The notes beneath the pieces were generated by a model. It was not told where the DNA came from. It worked only from the letters and a program-made list of their open reading frames with translations, and did no database searches. The translations under genes and the position numbers were made by a program. Shown one piece after another: positions 1-4,922 of a stretch of 8,923 nt of DNA (position 1 is the stretch's first letter; each line of letters opens with the position of its first letter). This DNA comes from MGBC102946 sp022793145 (lineage in GTDB: Bacteria; Bacillota_I; Bacilli_A; RF39; UBA660). Location: positions 1 to 8,923 of the forward strand of contig CANEDJ010000050.1 in NCBI GenBank assembly GCA_947426265.1, written 5' to 3'.

Positions 1-24
1 TAATACATTTCATATAAAATTAAA

Positions 25-53
25 AGACTGTTCTACATATTTGTCAACAGTCT
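25..53. repeat. Inverted repeat in the 3' region of an unseen upstream gene
   Basis: AGACTGTT (25-32) and AACAGTCT (46-53) are perfect 8-base complements around a 13-nt loop. The hairpin sits only 3 nt before a classical intrinsic terminator, so it probably belongs to the 3' end of the gene left of the window. It may be a tandem terminator stem or an RNA-stabilising hairpin. It has no U-tract of its own. It could instead belong to a dispersed repeat; a genome-wide search would tell. Confidence 0.5.
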
Positions 54-56
54 GAG

Positions 57-81
57 GGAAGTTTAAAACTTCCTTTTTTTT
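57..81 (+). terminator. Rho-independent terminator of the upstream gene
   Basis: GGAAGTT (57-63) pairs with AACTTCC (67-73) across a 3-nt TAA loop and is followed at once by eight T (74-81). It closes transcription entering from the left and insulates the retron, so the retron RNA needs its own promoter just downstream. Confidence 0.85.
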
Positions 82-87
82 CTTAAA

Positions 88-93
88 TATGAT
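88..93 (+). promoter_or_regulatory. Candidate -10 box for the retron transcript
   Basis: TATGAT at 88-93 is a good -10 hexamer and would start transcription near 100, about 5 nt before the a1 repeat, as expected for a retron RNA. The hexamer 17 nt upstream (65-70, inside the terminator hairpin) does not resemble TTGACA, so the promoter is weak on sequence alone. The call rests mainly on position. Confidence 0.35.
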
Positions 94-104
94 AGACTAA
101 CATT

Positions 105-117
105 AGTAAAAAACGCA
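105..117 (+). repeat. Retron a1 repeat
   Basis: AGTAAAAAACGCA is the exact reverse complement of 270-282. In retrons the a1/a2 duplex places the branching guanosine next to the msd 3' end so that the reverse transcriptase can prime. An ATTAGTA heptamer occurs twice here, at 102-108 and 117-123, once on each side of a1. Confidence 0.8.
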
Positions 118-269
118 TTAGTATTTATTTTCTAAAATATATTTAGAAATATGTTTGGTGAGTCATCAAATAGAAATAAAAAGTTATCAATTGATTTTAT
201 ATATCAGTGTAACTTCGCTACACTGCCATGTAGTAAAGTACACCTCTATATAGAAATATCATTTTGTAT

Positions 270-282
270 TGCGTTTTTTACT
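270..282 (+). repeat. Retron a2 repeat
   Basis: TGCGTTTTTTACT pairs over all 13 bases with a1 (105-117). It ends 22 nt before the reverse transcriptase start codon, so ncRNA and mRNA are probably one primary transcript. Confidence 0.8.
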
Positions 283-304
283 TTTTTAGATTTGTAGGTG
301 AGTT

Positions 305-1243
305 ATGGCAAATCAATATTTAAAATATTGTACAAAAGAAGAAGCACTAGAATTTCTAATGTCATTGCGTTTATGTCAAAATTTAAGGACCCTTTATGCA
401 GTTAGTAATCATATAGAAAAACATTATGAATATATGGAAATTTCTAAAAATGGTAAGACAAGATGTTTAAATATGCCAGATTCATTATTAAAATATATTC
501 AAAGAAATATTTTAAATCATGTTTTATATGGTATGCATATATCATCTTATGCGAAAGCATATTGTAAGAAAGTAGATATTTTAGAAAATGCAAAACCACA
601 TGTTAGGAAACCTATGATATTAAAATTAGATATCAAAGATTTTTTTGGGTCTATTACTTTTTATATGGTAAAAGAAAATGTTTTTAGAGAAGAATATTTT
701 CCAGAATCTATTTCTATTTTGCTTACAATTTTATGTACTTATAAAGGTGTTTTGCCTCAAGGAGCTCCTACTTCTCCCATGATATCGAATATTATATTAA
801 GAGAATTTGATGAAATTATTGGTACTTGGTGTAAAAATAAGAATATTATTTATACAAGATATTCAGATGATATGACATTTTCAGGAACATTTGATAAAAA
901 TGAGATCCTAAATTTTGTAAAGCGAGAACTTGCTTTATTAGGTTTTCAGTTAAACTTTAAAAAAACGAAATTACTTTTTCCTAGTGATCGACAAACTGTA
1001 ACTGGTATTGTTGTAAATGAAAAAACAAATATAACTAGAGAATATCGAAAAAATATTCGAAAAGAAATATATTATTGTAAAAAATATGGAATAGAAAATC
1101 ATTTGAATTTTATTCATATCGATATAGAAAAAAAGGATTATTTAAATTCATTAAAAGGAAAAATTTTGTTTGTATTACATGTAGATCGTGAGAATTTAGA
1201 ATTTAAAAACTATTTAAAATGGATAGAAAAAGTTGAAAAATGA
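305..1243 (+). CDS. Retron-type reverse transcriptase (RNA-directed DNA polymerase)
   Basis: This 312-residue protein is predicted to copy the msd part of the adjacent RNA into msDNA, priming from an internal guanosine. The retron hallmark NAxxH is present as NAKPH (95-99). Catalytic Asp109 lies in LKLDIKDFF. PQGAPTSP (151-158) is followed by the active-site box YSDD (186-189), and the retron thumb motif VTG is at 232-234. No endonuclease, maturase (X) or fused effector domain is seen, and about 310 residues is normal for a stand-alone retron enzyme, so a group II intron or DGR enzyme is unlikely. The ATG follows AGGTGAG at a short spacing. The msr-msd RNA lies directly upstream, which is the standard retron order. 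No known effector gene (nuclease, ATPase, TIR, nucleoside transferase or similar) is next to it. The retron type cannot be assigned from the sequence alone. Confidence 0.95.
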   Translation: MANQYLKYCTKEEALEFLMSLRLCQNLRTLYAVSNHIEKHYEYMEISKNGKTRCLNMPDSLLKYIQRNILNHVLYGMHISSYAKAYCKKVDILENAKPHVRKPMILKLDIKDFFGSITFYMVKENVFREEYFPESISILLTILCTYKGVLPQGAPTSPMISNIILREFDEIIGTWCKNKNIIYTRYSDDMTFSGTFDKNEILNFVKRELALLGFQLNFKKTKLLFPSDRQTVTGIVVNEKTNITREYRKNIRKEIYYCKKYGIENHLNFIHIDIEKKDYLNSLKGKILFVLHVDRENLEFKNYLKWIEKVEK

Positions 1244-1258
1244 ATTTTTTCTTTTTTT
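1235..1258 (+). terminator. Weak candidate terminator of the retron transcript
   Basis: GAAAAA (1235-1240) pairs with TTTTTC (1246-1251), followed by seven T (1252-1258). The stem has a single G-C pair and includes the stop codon of the reverse transcriptase, so termination may be leaky. Readthrough would carry transcription into the small membrane peptide gene. Confidence 0.35.
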
Positions 1259-1338
1259 ATTTTACTTTTTCATGAAATTTACTTGGAAAAAATAAAATCT
1301 TTGTTTAAATTGAAATGCGGCTTTCATAAATCTGTCAT

Positions 1339-1367
1339 TTGAATTTTATTCCATAATCATTTATTCT
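1339..1367 (+). promoter_or_regulatory. Candidate promoter of the small membrane peptide gene
   Basis: TTGAAT (1339-1344), a 17-nt spacer and TATTCT (1362-1367) match the housekeeping sigma-factor pattern at 4 of 6 positions in each box. The start would fall near 1374, giving a leader of about 45 nt. The -35 box lies inside an imperfect inverted repeat (1307-1317/1336-1346, 10 of 11 positions pairing). Confidence 0.5.
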
Positions 1368-1397
1368 ACTATTTGTGGTTGTAATTGCTGTAGTGTT

Positions 1398-1417
1398 TGC
1401 CTTTAGAAAGGGAGGCA
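1398..1417 (+). promoter_or_regulatory. Hairpin masking the ribosome binding site of the membrane peptide
   Basis: TGCCTTT (1398-1404) can pair with GGGAGGCA residues 1411-1417, with two G-U pairs and a 6-nt loop. This buries part of the Shine-Dalgarno sequence AAAGGGAGG that ends 4 nt before the ATG. Masked ribosome sites are typical of type I toxin mRNAs, where they limit translation of the primary transcript. The pairing is visible; the role is inferred. Confidence 0.5.
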
Positions 1418-1419
1418 TT

Positions 1420-1506
1420 ATGAAGCAAAAAGATTTGCTGATAACAATTCAGTACATCATGATATTCTTGTTAATTGGTTTATTATTTACTATTGTAAAT
1501 AGGTAA
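1420..1506 (+). CDS. 28-residue membrane peptide, putative type I toxin
   Basis: A 28-codon gene with a strong Shine-Dalgarno sequence (AAAGGGAGG, 1407-1415) and an ATG start. The peptide begins with a polar, basic stretch (MKQKD). Residues 6-26 form one unbroken hydrophobic helix rich in Leu and Ile, and it ends in NR. This is the layout of small membrane-damaging toxins of Gram-positive type I systems such as TxpA, BsrG and Fst, although no clear sequence match to any of them is recognised. Support for a toxin role comes from its surroundings: its own promoter, a hairpin over the ribosome site, and a convergent antisense RNA with strong promoter and terminator. It begins 176 nt after the retron reverse transcriptase gene. 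Alternatives are a retron effector or accessory peptide, or a small regulatory membrane protein. Confidence 0.65.
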   Translation: MKQKDLLITIQYIMIFLLIGLLFTIVNR

Positions 1507-1535
1507 TCAGTGGGTTTTTGGTTGACTTAGGTCGT

Positions 1536-1565
1536 AAAAAAATACCTACATTATCAAATGTAGGT
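1536..1565 (-). terminator. Rho-independent terminator of the antisense RNA
   Basis: ACCTACATT (1544-1552) and AATGTAGGT (1557-1565) form a perfect 9-bp stem with a 4-nt loop. On the minus strand it is followed by one A and seven T (plus-strand A run 1536-1542). There is no T run on the plus-strand side, so it acts in the minus direction only. Confidence 0.85.
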
Positions 1566-1581
1566 TATCCAAAATACTTGA

Positions 1582-1623
1582 GGCAAGTATCTACAAAGCA
1601 AACCAAATACTTCCACATTTTTT
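1582..1623 (+). terminator. Candidate terminator of the toxin mRNA
   Basis: GG-AAGTAT (1582-1590, with a bulged C) pairs with ATACTTCC (1607-1614) over a 16-nt loop, followed by ACA and six T (1618-1623). It is a modest terminator. It competes with the perfect 7-bp hairpin ATACTTG/CAAGTAT (1574-1580/1584-1590), which shares the AAGTAT arm. If used, the toxin mRNA would overlap the antisense RNA for about 88 nt at its 3' end. Confidence 0.35.
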
Positions 1624-1646
1624 GATGAAGAAAATCATCTATATCT

Positions 1647-1675
1647 ACTATACCCTAGTATAAGTGTTTTGTCAA
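1647..1675 (-). promoter_or_regulatory. Strong promoter of the antisense RNA
   Basis: Read on the minus strand, TTGACA (plus 1670-1675), a 17-nt spacer and TATAGT (plus 1647-1652) give a perfect -35 box and a 5-of-6 -10 box at ideal spacing. The start falls near 1640. It looks much stronger than the toxin promoter (1339-1367), as expected for an antisense antitoxin made in excess. Confidence 0.8.
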
Positions 1676-1725
1676 TTTTATTTTGAAATGATAATCTTCT
1701 TTTTATGATCTTGTATATTTTACCC

Positions 1726-1754
1726 TTGTCTTATTTTCCTATCTTCTTTATAAT
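1726..1754 (+). promoter_or_regulatory. Promoter of the U32-sir2 operon
   Basis: TTGTCT (1726-1731), a 17-nt spacer and a perfect TATAAT (1749-1754) put the start near 1761, leaving a very short leader before the ATG at 1777. The promoter lies inside the reading frame that extends upstream to 1705, which argues against translation starting there. Confidence 0.7.
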
Positions 1755-1776
1755 AGAATTACTAGGAAGTGATTTT

Positions 1777-3975
1777 ATGAAAAAGCCAGAACTTTTGGCG
1801 CCCGCTGGAAATATGGAAAGTTTGAAAGCTGCAATAGAAGCAGGAGCAGATGCCATTTATTTAGGTGGTCATATGTTTGGAGCGAGAAGTTTTGCTGGAA
1901 ATTTTTCAAATGAAGAAATAAAAGAAGCAGTTATTTATGCACATTTATATGGAGTTAAAATATATGTTACAGTAAATACTTTAATTTATGAAGATGAAGT
2001 AGAAACCTTTATGAGTTATGTTGATTTTTTATATCAATCTGATGTAGATGCTGTTATTATTCAAGATTTAGGTATGTTGGATTTGATTAGACAAACATTT
2101 CCGCTATTAGAAGTTCATGCGTCTACGCAAATGCACTTACATAACTTAGAAGGAGTAAAATTAGTAGAAGAACTGGGGGTAAAAAGGGCCGTTTTAGCAC
2201 GCGAAACTGATATTGATTTAGTCAAAGAAATCAAGAAAAGTACAAATATTGAAATTGAAATTTTTGTTCATGGAGCTTTATGTATTAGTTATTCTGGACA
2301 GTGCTTGATGTCTAGTTTAATTGGAGGAAGAAGTGGAAATAGAGGATCATGTGCTGGAAGTTGTAGACAGAAGTATGATTTGATAGCAAATGGAAAAAAG
2401 GTGAATAAAGATTCCTATTTGCTTAGTACGAAAGACTTAAATACTTTAGATTATTTGGGAGATTTAATTGATATCGGAGTAGAAAGTTTTAAAATAGAGG
2501 GTAGAATGAAACGTCCAGAATATGTCTATACAGTTGTAAAACTCTATCGTAAAGCAATTGACCAGTATTGTCAAAGTAAAAAAATAGAAATAAAAGAAGC
2601 AGAAATTTTAGAATTGAAGAAAATATTCAATAGAGAGTTTACCAAAGGTTTTTTATTTCATGAAGAAGAAAAGAACTTCATGAATCCAAAAAGGCCAAAT
2701 CATATTGGAATTCCGATTGGAAAAGTGATAGAGTGCAAAAAGGGATTTGTTACAATTAATTTGTATTCTAGATTACAAAATGGAGATGGAATTAGAATTT
2801 TAGGAGAAGAAGATTCAGGAACAATTGTAACAAAAATAATTACCCAAAAAAGACAAGTGAAAGAAGTAGAAAAAGGGATCGCCAAAATTCCTTATAAAGA
2901 AACAGTAAAGGTTGGAAGTACAGTTTTAAAAACGACAGATAAAAAGCAATTAGATGAAATTAATTTTTTATTATCAAAGAAAGCTAGAAAGGTATCAATT
3001 TCTTTAGAATTAGAACTAAAATGTCATCAAAAACCTCTATTAAAATTGTTTGATGGGAAAAACGAAGTTGTTGTAATCGGAGAAAAGAATGTAGAACAAG
3101 CTTTGACTATACCAATATCAAAAGAACGGATTCAAGAACAAATTTTAAAATTTGGAGATTCTATTTATCAGATAACCGATATGCTTTTTAAAATAGATGA
3201 TAATATTTTTGTTTCGATCAAAGAATTGAATGAATTAAGAAGAAAAGCAATTTTAAAATTGGATGAACAAAGAATCTATCATTATCCATATCAAAAAAGG
3301 GAATATCAAAAAAGTGTTCCTGATTTTCCTGTGGAAAAAAAGAAAACTGTTTTTGTAAATGAACTTTATCAATATAAAAGTGTGGAAAAAGAGAATTGGG
3401 ATACTATTTATGTGGAAAAAGAAGAACTTTTTAACACCATAAAATCGGATTCTAGAGTTGTCAAAAAAATTCCACGAGTTTTACACCACATTTCTTTAAA
3501 AAAAGAACGATTCTTAGCTGGAGAACTCGGAACATTTTATCTTTATCCACAAACTTTCACTGATTGGTCTTTTAATGTAACCAATTCTTATACTGCTGCT
3601 TTTCTTTTTAGTAGAGGAGCACAATTAGTAACTTTATCTCATGAGCTAGATGAAAACCGAATGAAATTGTTAATCTCTGCTTATAAAAATAGATATCATG
3701 CACATCCTAATTTTGAGTTAATCATTTATGGAAAAGAAGAAGTCGTGATCAGTAAATTCCATTTGTTAAAATATTTTAATGTAGAAAATGGTTTTTTAAA
3801 AGATCGATTTGGAAATCTATATCCGATTGAAGAAAATAAACAATTTATGAAAATTTATAATTATAAGCCAAGAAATATGGATGGATATTATTATCAATAT
3901 GGAATTAATTCCTTACGTTTAGAGTTTGTGAATGAAAAAGAAAGCGAGATGAGACAAATTATTGATGAATTTTAG
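1777..3975 (+). CDS. U32-family protein with DUF3656-like C-terminal part (probable tRNA/rRNA hydroxylation factor)
   Basis: This 732-residue protein is of the type usually annotated as collagenase-like peptidase U32. Work on the family shows that members (TrhP, RlhA, UbiU/UbiV) act in hydroxylation of tRNA, 23S rRNA or ubiquinone, often with an iron-sulfur cluster. A direct proteolytic role is doubtful. The N-terminus has the family start ELLAPAG (5-11) and a barrel-like region to about residue 300 with HASTQMH (114-120). The U32 signature HGALCISYSGQC begins at 165. Four cysteines, C169, C176, C192 and C196, have the C-x6-C-x15-C-x3-C spacing of UbiU/UbiV-type cluster sites. The long C-terminal half fits the larger DUF3656-containing members. 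The start at 1777 is chosen because AGGAAGTGA lies just upstream and a TATAAT promoter ends at 1754; the upstream ATA-rich codons from 1705 are promoter DNA. sir2 overlaps its end. The exact substrate is unknown. Confidence 0.88.
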   Translation: MKKPELLAPAGNMESLKAAIEAGADAIYLGGHMFGARSFAGNFSNEEIKEAVIYAHLYGVKIYVTVNTLIYEDEVETFMSYVDFLYQSDVDAVIIQDLGMLDLIRQTFPLLEVHASTQMHLHNLEGVKLVEELGVKRAVLARETDIDLVKEIKKSTNIEIEIFVHGALCISYSGQCLMSSLIGGRSGNRGSCAGSCRQKYDLIANGKKVNKDSYLLSTKDLNTLDYLGDLIDIGVESFKIEGRMKRPEYVYTVVKLYRKAIDQYCQSKKIEIKEAEILELKKIFNREFTKGFLFHEEEKNFMNPKRPNHIGIPIGKVIECKKGFVTINLYSRLQNGDGIRILGEEDSGTIVTKIITQKRQVKEVEKGIAKIPYKETVKVGSTVLKTTDKKQLDEINFLLSKKARKVSISLELELKCHQKPLLKLFDGKNEVVVIGEKNVEQALTIPISKERIQEQILKFGDSIYQITDMLFKIDDNIFVSIKELNELRRKAILKLDEQRIYHYPYQKREYQKSVPDFPVEKKKTVFVNELYQYKSVEKENWDTIYVEKEELFNTIKSDSRVVKKIPRVLHHISLKKERFLAGELGTFYLYPQTFTDWSFNVTNSYTAAFLFSRGAQLVTLSHELDENRMKLLISAYKNRYHAHPNFELIIYGKEEVVISKFHLLKYFNVENGFLKDRFGNLYPIEENKQFMKIYNYKPRNMDGYYYQYGINSLRLEFVNEKESEMRQIIDEF

Positions 3976-4681
3976 AGAAAAAATAAAATTGTTAGAAGAG
4001 TGGATCTATAAATCGAATAAAATCGTTATATTTACTGGAGCAGGAATTTCCACTTTGTCTGGGATTCCTGATTTCAGAAGTCCAAATGGGCTTTATAAGA
4101 AAAAGAGTATTATTGCGCCAGAAGAAATTTTAAGTCATCATTATTTTTTATCTCACCCAGAATCTTTTTATCAATTTTTGAAAAAAGAAATGCTTTATTT
4201 GAATGCAAAACCAAACAAAGCACATTTTTGGATTTCTGAATTAGAAGAAGAAAAAGAGATTACTGTAGTAACTCAAAATATCGATTCTTTACATCAAATC
4301 GCAGGAAGTAAGAAAGTACTTGAATTGCATGGAAATATCAGAGAATATTATTGTATGAAATGTGGGAAAAAGTATGAAAAAGAAATTTTAAAAAAAGAAC
4401 TGCCTATTTGTAGTTGTAATGGTCTTATTAGGCCTAACATTGTTCTTTATGAAGAAGCGTTAAATGAAGAAACTTTTAATGAAGCTATTTTTGCGATTTT
4501 AAAAGCGGATATGATTATAGTTATAGGGTCATCTTTAGTAGTAACTCCAGCGTCAGATCTTCTTTCTTTTTATAATGGAAATCGATTTGTCATTATGAAC
4601 AAAGAAGAAACACCATATGATAGAAAAGCAAACCTGGTATTTCATGAAGATATTTTGAAAATAATGAGAGCAATAAGGTAA
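3965..4681 (+). CDS. NAD-dependent protein deacylase, SIR2 family
   Basis: This 238-residue cytoplasmic sirtuin removes acyl groups from lysine side chains while consuming NAD+. It shows GAGIS (25-29) and PDFRS (35-39) for NAD binding, QNID (104-107), the catalytic His122 in LHGN, and a zinc site made of C130/C133 and C149/C151. RPNIVLYEE (156-164) and GSSLVVTPAS (188-197) complete the fold. The length is normal for a bacterial CobB-type enzyme, and the first motifs lie very close to the N-terminus as in short Firmicutes and Thermotoga sirtuins. The zinc module is compact, with the second pair as C-x-C. The ATG at 3965 is preferred over the adjoining TTG at 3962. Either start overlaps the end of the U32 gene (11 nt for the ATG) with only a weak ribosome site, so translation is probably coupled. 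A terminator follows at 4716. Protein targets cannot be told from the sequence. Confidence 0.93.
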   Translation: MNFREKIKLLEEWIYKSNKIVIFTGAGISTLSGIPDFRSPNGLYKKKSIIAPEEILSHHYFLSHPESFYQFLKKEMLYLNAKPNKAHFWISELEEEKEITVVTQNIDSLHQIAGSKKVLELHGNIREYYCMKCGKKYEKEILKKELPICSCNGLIRPNIVLYEEALNEETFNEAIFAILKADMIIVIGSSLVVTPASDLLSFYNGNRFVIMNKEETPYDRKANLVFHEDILKIMRAIR

Positions 4682-4715
4682 AGAATGGAAACTGTTTTTC
4701 TATCTTTTTTATTTC

Positions 4716-4741
4716 AAGTATTATTTGAATACTTTTTTTTT
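4716..4741 (+). terminator. Rho-independent terminator of the U32-sir2 operon
   Basis: AAGTATT (4716-4722) pairs with AATACTT (4728-4734) across a 5-nt loop and runs into a T tract to 4741. It lies 35 nt after the sir2 stop codon. Confidence 0.75.
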
Positions 4742-4798
4742 AAGCTTTCCATAAAGTATAGCTTTTTATGTCAAATTTTGTTACAATAAAAAAAGAGA

Positions 4799-4837
4799 AA
4801 TACTCAAGATGTATGAAATAAATCTTGGGTATTTTTT
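4799..4837 (+). terminator. Second strong terminator-like hairpin before lon
   Basis: AATACTCAAGAT (4799-4810) pairs with ATCTTGGGTATT (4822-4833) over 12 positions with one G-U pair, followed by T to 4837. An A-rich run before the stem (4788-4794) gives a T run on the minus strand, offset by four bases, so the hairpin may work in both directions. No gene ends between the first terminator (4741) and this one. It is either a backup terminator or the end of a very short transcript starting after a possible TACAAT -10 box (4782-4787). Confidence 0.65.
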
Positions 4838-4862
4838 CTAACTATGTTTGAATCAAAAATCA

Positions 4863-4891
4863 TAGACTTTTTATTATATTTGTATTATAAT
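4863..4891 (+). promoter_or_regulatory. Promoter of lon
   Basis: TAGACT (4863-4868), a 17-nt spacer and a perfect TATAAT (4886-4891) put the start near 4898, giving a leader of about 25 nt. Neither a CIRCE element nor a CtsR-type GGTCAAA repeat is visible, so heat-shock control by HrcA or CtsR is not supported here. Confidence 0.65.
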
Positions 4892-4922
4892 AAAAAACAA
4901 TTTGAAAAAGGAGGTGTTCTGA

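Larger units (their letters stand above)
105..282 (+). ncRNA. Retron msr-msd non-coding RNA (template and primer of msDNA)
   Basis: This is the predicted retron RNA for the reverse transcriptase that starts 22 nt later. Its ends are a perfect 13-nt inverted repeat (a1 105-117, a2 270-282). A G at 121, in ATTAG just inside a1, sits where the 2'-OH priming guanosine is found in known retrons. The msr part shows two hairpins: TTTCTAAA/TTTAGAAA (129-136/142-149) with a 5-nt loop, and TTTGGTG/CATCAAA (154-160/164-170) with an AGT loop. The msd part is a long imperfect AT-rich stem (about 189-204 with 248-264). It encloses a 7-bp hairpin CAGTGTA/TACACTG (205-211/219-225) and a weaker 4-bp hairpin (229-242). 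From these limits the msDNA would be roughly 70-80 nt. The pairing is seen by eye; the exact branch point and msDNA ends are inferred. Confidence 0.82.
1536..1640 (-). ncRNA. Antisense RNA, putative antitoxin of the small membrane peptide
   Basis: The minus strand carries a complete small transcription unit of about 105 nt, starting near 1640 and ending in an intrinsic terminator at 1536. It contains a 5' hairpin (GATGA/TCATC, 1624-1639) and an internal perfect 7-bp hairpin (1574-1590). It contains no credible gene. It lies tail-to-tail with the membrane peptide gene and is complementary to the 3' untranslated part of that mRNA. This is the arrangement of TxpA/RatA and BsrG/SR4 in Bacillus, where the antisense RNA blocks toxin production. 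Promoter and terminator are seen directly; the antitoxin role is inferred. Confidence 0.65.

Noticed and set aside
1..304. CRISPR array or tRNA in the non-coding region before the retron enzyme
   Set aside because: No regularly spaced direct repeats and no cloverleaf are seen. The structure is fully explained by a hairpin, a terminator and the msr-msd RNA.
305..1243. Group II intron maturase or DGR reverse transcriptase
   Set aside because: There is no maturase or endonuclease domain, no intron domain V-like RNA and no variable/template repeat pair. NAxxH and VTG motifs with upstream a1/a2 repeats favour a retron.
1307..1346. Imperfect inverted repeat AAATTGAAATG / CATTTGAATTT as a terminator or attenuator
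   Set aside because: The long loop, one G-G mismatch and lack of a following T tract make a terminator unlikely. It may be a chance pairing of AT-rich DNA, or at most an operator over the -35 box.
1705..1776. Hydrophobic N-terminal extension of the U32 reading frame that looks like a signal or membrane segment
   Set aside because: It begins without a ribosome site, contains the TTGTCT-N17-TATAAT promoter, and lies before the family's normal start ELLAPAG. The ATG at 1777 has AGGAAGTGA upstream.
2700..2885. 61-codon minus-strand reading frame
   Set aside because: It lies wholly inside the U32 gene on the opposite strand, with no ribosome site or recognisable family; it is a shadow frame.
4842..4922. 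Heat-shock operators (CIRCE or CtsR box) upstream of lon
   Set aside because: Neither the GAGTGCTAA-type inverted repeat nor GGTCAAA direct repeats are present.
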